Shown: piece after piece, positions 1 through 5,038 of the stretch | How positions within the stretch are numbered: position 1 is the first letter of the stretch | Layout of the letters: every line of letters begins with the position of its first letter | Assembly: GCA_018432565.1 (NCBI GenBank) | Contig: JAHDSS010000170.1 | Coordinates: forward strand, 1 to 5,038 | DNA from: Kiritimatiellia bacterium | Lineage (GTDB): Bacteria; Verrucomicrobiota; Kiritimatiellia; CAIQIC01; Lenti-01 | Reading direction: 5' to 3' | Length of the DNA stretch: 5,038 nucleotides | Notes under the pieces: generated by a model | The model's input: only the letters and a program-made list of their open reading frames with translations | Told to the model about the DNA's origin: nothing | The model's database searches: none | Translations under genes and position numbers: made by a program

Positions 1-718
1 CCTGGCGGGGGCGCAGGAGCCGGCTTACATGGATGCGGCGACCCATCCGGCGCAGGGGCAAGCCTATGTGCGGGCGCTGGGCTATGCGGCGGAATATGAC
101 GCGGCAGGACCGGAGGCCCGGCGACAGGCGTTGGAACTGAAACTGGCGTATGGCGTGCGCTCATCGACCGCATTGTTGTTGGAATCGGAGTGGGCGCGCC
201 GGGAAGGGGGCGGCGAGACCGATAGCGGATTTGTGCGTGCAGGACTGTTGCTGAAGCAGCGGGTTATGCGGAAGGATCTGGGGCCGCTGGACACCTGGCG
301 GGCGTCGGTGCTGGCGGGGGTGGACCTGCCCGGTGAGGAGGGGGTGCGCGAATCTACGCATGTTTCGCCGCGGCTGGGGGTGGCGACCACGGCGATTCTG
401 GGACGGCATGGATTGAACGGGCAGGTGGATTGGACGGGGCGGATCGGGGAAGACGATCGATTCCGGCTGAATGGTTCCTATCTGTACCGGCTGGCGCCGG
501 CGACATATGCCGTGGACACCCGGGGGGCGTGGTATGCCGTCGCAGAGTGGCTGAACGAAGCCAGCACGGGCGGCGATTGGCGTTCGGATGCGGCCATGGG
601 CCTTCTGTATGAAGACCGTGCCTGGGCAGCCGAGATCGGATTGCGCCTGCCGCTGGCACAGGATGGATTGCCGGAACTTCGCCAGGAAGTGGTGATTGGC
701 CTGCGCTGGCTGCCGTAA
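1..718 (+). CDS. Probable outer-membrane beta-barrel protein, 5'-truncated by the window edge
   Basis: The reading frame is open from position 2 to a TAA at 716-718 and gives 238 visible residues. The first residues, LAGAQEPAYMDAA, look like the end of a signal peptide cut after A-G-A, so the ATG at 29 is probably internal and the true start lies left of the window. The rest has short segments with alternating polar and hydrophobic residues, for example ALELKLAYGVR, TALLLESEWARR, GFVRAGLLLKQRV, WRASVLAGVDL, LNGQVDWTGRIG, FRLNGSYLYRL, AAMGLLYEDRA, WAAEIGLRLPL and VVIGLRWLP. Roughly ten or eleven such strands are separated by Gly-, Asp- or Pro-rich turns. That is the pattern of a small outer-membrane barrel, like proteins annotated as 'transporter' or MetA-pathway-type barrels. 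The chain ends in WLP rather than the usual terminal aromatic, a mild oddity. Substrate and exact family are not recognisable. Barrel architecture is inferred from the pattern, not from a profile match. Confidence 0.72.
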   Translation, partial: LAGAQEPAYMDAATHPAQGQAYVRALGYAAEYDAAGPEARRQALELKLAYGVRSSTALLLESEWARREGGGETDSGFVRAGLLLKQRVMRKDLGPLDTWRASVLAGVDLPGEEGVRESTHVSPRLGVATTAILGRHGLNGQVDWTGRIGEDDRFRLNGSYLYRLAPATYAVDTRGAWYAVAEWLNEASTGGDWRSDAAMGLLYEDRAWAAEIGLRLPLAQDGLPELRQEVVIGLRWLP

Positions 719-733
719 GGCGGAACTGATTCA

Positions 734-754
734 CCCACGGGACAAGCCCGTGGG
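734..754. repeat. Perfect 8-bp intergenic hairpin after the barrel gene
   Basis: CCCACGGG at 734-741 and CCCGTGGG at 747-754 are perfect reverse complements around a 5-base loop, ACAAG. The hairpin begins 16 bases after the TAA of the upstream gene. It is followed by a G-rich stretch with no T-run, so it is not a canonical intrinsic terminator. It could still mark the transcript end, protect the 3' end, or be one copy of a dispersed GCCCGTGG-type palindrome. The pairing is seen directly; the role is inferred. Confidence 0.6.
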
Positions 755-803
755 GGTCCGGGGGCTCGGGGCTAAGCCGGGAGTTGCCTGGCGGCGGGGG
801 GTG

Positions 804-839
804 TTGCCGCGGGAAGCGGCGGGTGCTAGGCTTTCGGCA
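804..839 (+). promoter_or_regulatory. Candidate sigma-70-type promoter with extended -10, apparently leaderless
   Basis: TTGCCG at 804-809 resembles a -35 box. After a 17-base spacer comes TAGGCT at 827-832, which keeps the three most conserved -10 positions (T1, A2, T6). It is directly preceded by TGC at 824-826, giving the extended -10 form TGn. A start about seven bases downstream of the -10 falls at 839, the A of the ATG of the next gene. This would give a transcript with no 5' untranslated region. The only Shine-Dalgarno-like bases, AGG at 828-830, lie inside the proposed -10. This is a motif match only. Confidence 0.5.
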
Positions 840-2140
840 TGAAGAGGTTTTGGATCGGGCTGGCGGGGGTGGCGGCGTTCTGGGCGCTGGTGTGGGGGAT
901 GTTGAAATACGGGCCATGGGACGGCTCCGCGTCGGAGGTCCCGGATTACGGGGTGGAGCGCAAAGAGGTGGAGCCGGAGGCCAATGCCTACACGCTGTTT
1001 CTGCAGGCGACGAACCTCCTGGTGGAATCGACGAATTCGACCCTGCTGAGCGAGTACCGGGCCGGCATGCCGGTGGACGTGGAGGAGGTTCGAAGCCAGA
1101 TCGCGGCCAACGCGGAGGCCCTGGCCCTGGTGCGGCAGGGAACGGAGCGCAACGTCTGCATTACGCCGCCGGTCGAGGATTTCGAGACATTGGTTCCGTA
1201 CATCGGCCCCTGGTTGACAATCGGACGGGTGCTGGAAGTGCAGGCGTATCTGGCGCGAACGGAAGGGCGCATGGGAGAAGCCCTGGAGGCCAGCCTGACG
1301 ACCGCGAAGATGGGGAACCTGATCCAGCAGGACGCGGCGTGCCTGATCAACTATCTGGTTGGGATCGCCATCCTGGACATGGGCGTGCAGGAGATGCTGG
1401 CCCTGGCGCAGGATTCCGCGGTCCCGACGGATGTGCTGCTGCGGCTGGCGGAGGGACTGGAAGAGTTGGGGCCGTTCGAGCGGGGATTGGTGCTGGCGCT
1501 TCAGGCGGAATATGCCGGGGCGTCGAAGATGATCGACCGGATTGCCGAGTCGCCCCGGGAGATGATGAGCGGGGCCTTGTGGCTGGAGGATGATTCGTGG
1601 TTCAGCGGGGTGATCGGAACCCTGGCGGGCTGGAATTACTGCTTCCAGCCGAACCGGACCAAGGCGATGTTCGCGGAGAGTTATCTGGAGGTGATTCGCC
1701 GGGCGGCCCTGCCGTTGAGCGAGGCGGGGCCGGAGCCGGAACGCTGGTCGCCCGTGAACAAATGGCATCGTCCGAATTCGATCGGGGAACTGCTGCGGGC
1801 CCTCCTGATGCCGGCACTGGACAAACTTGTGGAAGTCAAATGCCGGAAGGAAGCGTTGGTGGCGGGTGCAAAGCTGGCCGTGGCCGGCAACCGGTTCCAA
1901 CGGGACCGGGGGCGCTGGCCGGAGACCTTGGCGGAGCTGGTGCCGGATTATCTGGGCGGCGTGCCGCGGGATCCGTACGACGGCGAGCCGTTCCGCTATT
2001 CGGCGGAGAAAGAGATCGTCTGGGCCGTGGGGACGAATCTGACGGACGAAGGGGGCTCGACGCGGGTGGAGGGATCGGACAGGGACTACGACAAACGGCG
2101 TGATCAGCACAAGGCCGAGGATTTTGTATTCGGTTTATAG
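839..2140 (+). CDS. Membrane-anchored protein of unknown function with a GspG-like C-terminal domain
   Basis: Complete, 433 residues, ATG at 839 and TAG at 2138-2140. The start is chosen because MKRF is followed at once by a hydrophobic stretch (about residues 4-22), a typical inner-membrane signal anchor without a clear cleavage site. The bulk should therefore face the periplasm. Residues 45-330 are mostly helical in appearance and match nothing I recognise, though stretches such as VLEVQAYLARTEGRMGEALE look like paired helices. Residues 345-405 resemble the globular end of type II secretion major pseudopilins: GRWPETLAELVPDYL (358-372), DPYDG (378-382), FRY, then a VGTN...DEGG loop and an Asp-rich end (SDRDYD). 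In GspG the equivalent region binds calcium. The pilin N-terminal methylation motif is absent, so this is not itself a pseudopilin. Proteins of this general layout occur as hypotheticals in planctomycetes and Verrucomicrobiota (recollection). Upstream it has its own promoter candidate; downstream it converges on the CotH gene. Confidence 0.85.
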   Translation: MKRFWIGLAGVAAFWALVWGMLKYGPWDGSASEVPDYGVERKEVEPEANAYTLFLQATNLLVESTNSTLLSEYRAGMPVDVEEVRSQIAANAEALALVRQGTERNVCITPPVEDFETLVPYIGPWLTIGRVLEVQAYLARTEGRMGEALEASLTTAKMGNLIQQDAACLINYLVGIAILDMGVQEMLALAQDSAVPTDVLLRLAEGLEELGPFERGLVLALQAEYAGASKMIDRIAESPREMMSGALWLEDDSWFSGVIGTLAGWNYCFQPNRTKAMFAESYLEVIRRAALPLSEAGPEPERWSPVNKWHRPNSIGELLRALLMPALDKLVEVKCRKEALVAGAKLAVAGNRFQRDRGRWPETLAELVPDYLGGVPRDPYDGEPFRYSAEKEIVWAVGTNLTDEGGSTRVEGSDRDYDKRRDQHKAEDFVFGL

Positions 2141-2142
2141 CC

Positions 2143-2167
2143 GATCGGCGGCTGAAAGCCGCCGGTC
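2143..2167. terminator. Strong hairpin in the convergent gap, possible bidirectional transcription stop
   Basis: Bases 2143-2153 pair with 2157-2167 around the three-base loop GAA. This makes 11 pairs on the + strand RNA with one G-U, and the core CGGCGGCT/AGCCGCCG is perfect. The hairpin starts three bases after the TAG of the + strand gene and ends 18 bases from the TAA of the - strand gene, so it serves both genes by position. Neither side has a real T-run: the + side continues into G-runs and the - side into mixed sequence. Rho-independent termination is thus unproven. The GGCTGAAAGCC core also resembles short dispersed palindromes seen in many environmental genomes. Confidence 0.55.
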
Positions 2168-2184
2168 CGGGGGGAAGGGGGGGC

Positions 2185-5038
2185 TTATTCGGTCAGGGTG
2201 ATGTTGAGGCGGAGGTGGCGGGGGGCGGGGAGAGATTCGTCGGAGAGTTGGTATTCGACGGTTTCGGAGAGGCCGTCGCCGGTGGGGATGGCGTCTGATT
2301 CAAACAGGTCCAGGCCGATTTGGGCGGGAGTCCAGACATGGTCCGGGAGGTTGGTGGCGGATTCGATGGAGTAGGCGATGCCGCTGTCGGGGTCGAGGAG
2401 GCGCCGGTGACGGAAGAGGCGGACGCTGTCCTGCACATGGGCGCTGGGGCGGGCGGGTCCAACCTCGTCGGCGCGGCTGAGTCCATAGGCGTAACGAAGG
2501 AGGTTGGGGGCGCCGGTTTCGGCTGGATCGGCGAGGGGGCTGCTGACGGCGGGGTCGGCGAGTTCGGCGGGGGAGAATTGATCCAGCTGCCACGCGGAGA
2601 AGCCGGCGAGGCGGTTGTCCACGCGGATGTCGTCGAGGCGGAGCTGGGCGCGGGAGCCGGTCAGCCCTTCAGGGTCCGTCCAGTAATAGCGCCAGAGGAG
2701 CTGGACGTATTCCTGATCGAGGGCTTCGGCCGGAAGGAGGACCGGAGCAAACGGCTGGGCGTGGCCGGCGGTGTCGTGGCGCAGATATTCGACGGGCTGG
2801 CCGGCGCCGTCGGTCAGGTCGGCGAAGTCGTCGTCCAGGCCGATGCGGTATTGAAGACGGATCGCGTAGAGGCGTGAATTGGGCAGGACGGTGCCGCCGA
2901 GCCAGGTGACGGGGGCGTTGGAGACGCCGCGGGTATCGAGGGCGAGGAGGGCGCCACCGAGGTCACGGCCGCGGCCGGTGTTGAGGAAGGCGATGCCGTC
3001 GGCGCCGAGGCCGTTGAGGCGGGTCCGCCCGGTCAGTTTGTAGGGAAAGCCGATTTTGTCGGCGTCGTCGGCGTGGTAGTCGTCGTGGGCGATGTAGTAG
3101 GCATTTCGAAGGAGGGTGTTGATTCCGGGATCATTCTCGTCGCTTTGCAGGAACAGCATGTGCTCGGGGTAGGTTTTCTCGGGCCGTTCGGGATCCCATT
3201 CGCCGAAGGCGAACGCGCCGTTTTGCAGGACATGGGGCGCGGGGTGAACCAGCACGCGGAAGGACATACCGGCGGTTGAGGTGCCATCGGAGGCGGTGAC
3301 GGTGACATCGGCTTCGCCGCGCCGGAGGGGGGAGACCGACATGATGGAATCCAGGATGGCGACGCCCACGAGGTTGGTGTCGCCGGAAGCGGCATCAAAG
3401 GTCAGGGGGGCGCCTTCGGGGTCGAAGAAGATGGTGTCGAGGTCAAACTGGGCGGAAGTTTCGTTTTCGACCAGCTCTTGAAACACAATGCCGGGGGCGA
3501 CGATCTGGGGCGGAAGATTTTCGACGAACACGGCCTCGAATTGGGCGGCGTTGGTCAGGGTCAGCTCAATCGAGGGGTCGGCGCCGAAGACTTCCGCATC
3601 CTTGAACCAGGCGACAAACTCATAGCCGGTCCGTTCGACGGCGGTGAGGGTCACCGGGAAGTTGGTGAAATAGGCGCCGGTCCAGGGATAGCCGGCGAAG
3701 CCGGGGGTGTCCGCGTCGAGGTCGAGGGTGTTGACGCGGACGAAGCCGGCGGCGGGATTCGCCACGTCCACGGTCAGATCCACCGGTGCAGCCAAGTCGA
3801 AATAATCCTGGATGTGGCCCCAGACGGCGTCGGTGCGCTGTTCGCCATAGGAACGGATGCGGTCGCATTCGTAGGACCAGTTGGTCGGCTGGCGCCAGCG
3901 GGCGGCGTGCTCGGGCATTTCCGGTGCGAGGATTTCGACCCACTGCGCCCAGCGGTTGGTGACGTGGGCGCGGGAATAGGCGGTGTTGAGCTGGTCGCAG
4001 AAGCGGGTGACAAAGTCCCGGCGGAATCCGTCATTTTCGAGGAGGCGCCGGAATATCAGCGTGGCATCGGGGTGGTTGGCGTTGGCGGTTTGGTCCGGTG
4101 AAGCGGCAAAGGCCAGGGTGTCATGCTGGGCGAATTCGTCGAAACCCGGCACGTAGATAAAATCCAGCCCGAAGCCGAAATCGGCATCGTAGAGCATGTA
4201 GCGCCAGCGGCCGTCGAGGAAGGCGGGGGCGTCCTCGGTGCGGTTGGTTTCGACGGAGCGCCAGGCGCGGAGGTTATTGCCCGGCCAGTCCGTGTTGCCG
4301 AAGAAGATATTGGCCTGGAAGAAATCCATGAAGCTGCCGAGGTCGAGGCGGTCGGCGACGGCGGCATAATGGTTGGCGTCGATCAGGTCGTGCGTGCGCA
4401 CGAAATTCCACAGGTTCGAATAATCGCTGCCGAGAAGCTCATGGCCTTCGTCGAAGATGGGAATGTAGGACGACGAGACGGCATAATCGATTTCGACCTG
4501 CACGAATTCGTCTTCGTCGAGGTCGTAATGGCGCAGGATGTAATCTTCGTCGAAGCGGTCGCGCAGGTCGTGGAGGCCCCAGTATTCACCGTTGAGGAAA
4601 ACGAGGACGGGGCGGCCGAACTGGCGGTCGAGGCGGGCGTTTTCGGCGAGCGACTGCAGAAAGAGGTCGCGGATGACGCCGTTGCCCCAGTCATTGCCGC
4701 CGTTGCGGAGGATGAAGGTATCGAATTCGGCGACGGGTTTGTCGGGGAAGAGTTGGTATTCGAAGGGGCCGTCGCCGCGGGAATAGATGCGCAGGGCCTT
4801 GCGGGGGCGGGTACGGGTGGTGTTGCCGTGGAGGCGGACGCCGATGGGGCCGTCGAAAGCGAGCGAACCGTCGGGTTCAAAGAATTCGATGGTGCCGGGC
4901 CGTTCCCAGGCGCTGCCGGATTGCAGCATGTTGTCGTTGACGGGGGTGTAGATGCCGATGTCGTCGTCGAAGAGGTTGGCGGCGTCGGTGGCGATGGAGA
5001 CGACGGGAAGCGTATAGCGGTTGGTTCCGGCGGCATCA
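2185..5038 (-). CDS. Large secreted CotH-kinase-family protein with InlB-like, Ig/cadherin-like and C-terminal modules, 5'-truncated
   Basis: The frame runs from the right edge of the window to a TAA at 2187-2185, giving 950 visible residues. The Met at 4929 is not the start: the 36 codons before it read NRYTLPVVSIATDAANLFDD and IGIYTPVNDN, the conserved opening of the CotH domain. CotH domain (PF08757 type), about residues 6-415: HGNTTR (70-75), PRKALRIY with a candidate ATP-contacting Lys (K80), FLNGEYWGLHDLRDRFDEDY (147-166), GNTDWPGNN (247-255, Asp250) and WRYMLYDADFGFG (278-290, Asp284 and Asp286), which would supply metal and catalytic acids. CotH proteins are atypical protein kinases, known from spore coats but widespread in secreted proteins of non-spore-formers. 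Next comes an InlB-type divergent repeat (421-506, with VTLTAVERTGYEFVAWF), then an Ig- or cadherin-like domain (507-600, FFDPEGAPLTF and VTVTASDGT). An uncharacterised beta-rich module follows (about 602-810), then a tail with NLLRYAYGL (845-853) and SIESATNLPDHVW (890-902). No LPXTG, PEP-CTERM or other sorting signal ends the chain. The signal peptide must lie outside the window. The physiological substrate is unknown. Confidence 0.9.
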   Translation of the reverse strand, partial: DAAGTNRYTLPVVSIATDAANLFDDDIGIYTPVNDNMLQSGSAWERPGTIEFFEPDGSLAFDGPIGVRLHGNTTRTRPRKALRIYSRGDGPFEYQLFPDKPVAEFDTFILRNGGNDWGNGVIRDLFLQSLAENARLDRQFGRPVLVFLNGEYWGLHDLRDRFDEDYILRHYDLDEDEFVQVEIDYAVSSSYIPIFDEGHELLGSDYSNLWNFVRTHDLIDANHYAAVADRLDLGSFMDFFQANIFFGNTDWPGNNLRAWRSVETNRTEDAPAFLDGRWRYMLYDADFGFGLDFIYVPGFDEFAQHDTLAFAASPDQTANANHPDATLIFRRLLENDGFRRDFVTRFCDQLNTAYSRAHVTNRWAQWVEILAPEMPEHAARWRQPTNWSYECDRIRSYGEQRTDAVWGHIQDYFDLAAPVDLTVDVANPAAGFVRVNTLDLDADTPGFAGYPWTGAYFTNFPVTLTAVERTGYEFVAWFKDAEVFGADPSIELTLTNAAQFEAVFVENLPPQIVAPGIVFQELVENETSAQFDLDTIFFDPEGAPLTFDAASGDTNLVGVAILDSIMSVSPLRRGEADVTVTASDGTSTAGMSFRVLVHPAPHVLQNGAFAFGEWDPERPEKTYPEHMLFLQSDENDPGINTLLRNAYYIAHDDYHADDADKIGFPYKLTGRTRLNGLGADGIAFLNTGRGRDLGGALLALDTRGVSNAPVTWLGGTVLPNSRLYAIRLQYRIGLDDDFADLTDGAGQPVEYLRHDTAGHAQPFAPVLLPAEALDQEYVQLLWRYYWTDPEGLTGSRAQLRLDDIRVDNRLAGFSAWQLDQFSPAELADPAVSSPLADPAETGAPNLLRYAYGLSRADEVGPARPSAHVQDSVRLFRHRRLLDPDSGIAYSIESATNLPDHVWTPAQIGLDLFESDAIPTGDGLSETVEYQLSDESLPAPRHLRLNITLTE

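Noticed and set aside
29..718. Taking the ATG at 29 as the start of the first gene
   Set aside because: The frame is open upstream and encodes a signal-peptide-like LAGAQ just before it; starting at 29 would leave a barrel protein with no export signal.
791..820. Alternative small hairpins GCGGC/GCCGC and GCCGC/GCGGC upstream of the second gene, suggesting an attenuator
   Set aside because: Five-base stems are expected by chance in such GC-rich sequence, and they would lie upstream of the predicted transcription start.
731..2110. A 459-codon open frame on the - strand opposite the membrane-anchored protein gene
   Set aside because: Its product is rich in Arg, His, Gln and Pro with no domain pattern or credible signal, the typical antisense shadow of a GC-rich gene. 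The + strand frame has a clear anchor and a recognisable domain.
2320..2877. Open frame of 185 codons on the + strand inside the CotH gene
   Set aside because: Low-complexity Gly/Val/Ala/Glu product, mirrored from the real - strand frame, with no ribosome binding site or family resemblance.
3478..4101. Open frame of 207 codons on the + strand inside the CotH gene
   Set aside because: Also a Gly-rich shadow frame lying opposite conserved CotH and InlB-like coding sequence.
2185..4929. Taking the Met at 4929 as the start of the CotH gene
   Set aside because: The same frame continues to the window edge and encodes conserved CotH N-terminal sequence (LPVVSIATDAANLFDDD), so the gene starts beyond 5038.

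Overview
The window is GC-rich and densely coding. It carries three protein genes and two short intergenic gaps. No RNA gene, CRISPR array, insertion sequence or phage module is visible. Three protein-level features suggest a PVC-group bacterium (Verrucomicrobiota, Kiritimatiellota, Lentisphaerota or a relative): a large secreted CotH-fold protein with a mosaic C-terminus, a tail of the 'NLLRYAYGL' and 'SIESATNL...W' kind common in that group, and a membrane-anchored protein ending in a pseudopilin-like 'GRWPETLAELVPDYL...DPYDG' domain. This placement is an inference from style; no marker gene is present.

Layout. (1) Positions 2-718, + strand: the 3' part of a probable outer-membrane beta-barrel protein. 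Its signal peptide is cut by the window edge. (2) Positions 719-838: a 120-base gap with a perfect 8-bp hairpin after the stop codon and a good extended -10 promoter candidate placed so that transcription would begin at or next to the next start codon. (3) Positions 839-2140, + strand: a 433-residue membrane-anchored protein of unknown function, complete. (4) Positions 2141-2184: a 44-base convergent gap almost filled by an 11-bp hairpin. (5) Positions 2185-5038, - strand: a large secreted CotH-kinase-family protein, 950 visible residues, with its N-terminus beyond the right edge.

The genes are not an obvious functional unit. Genes 1 and 2 are co-directional but appear separated by a hairpin and a promoter; gene 3 converges on gene 2. 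All three products are predicted to be exported or membrane-attached, so the window is cell-envelope or secretome territory. The + strand is G-rich over C throughout, including where the coding strand is the - strand. This fits a strong replication-strand skew better than a transcription effect. I see no convincing undescribed system. The most useful leads are the apparently leaderless promoter, the GspG-like domain on a non-pilin anchor, and the long uncharacterised module in the CotH protein.
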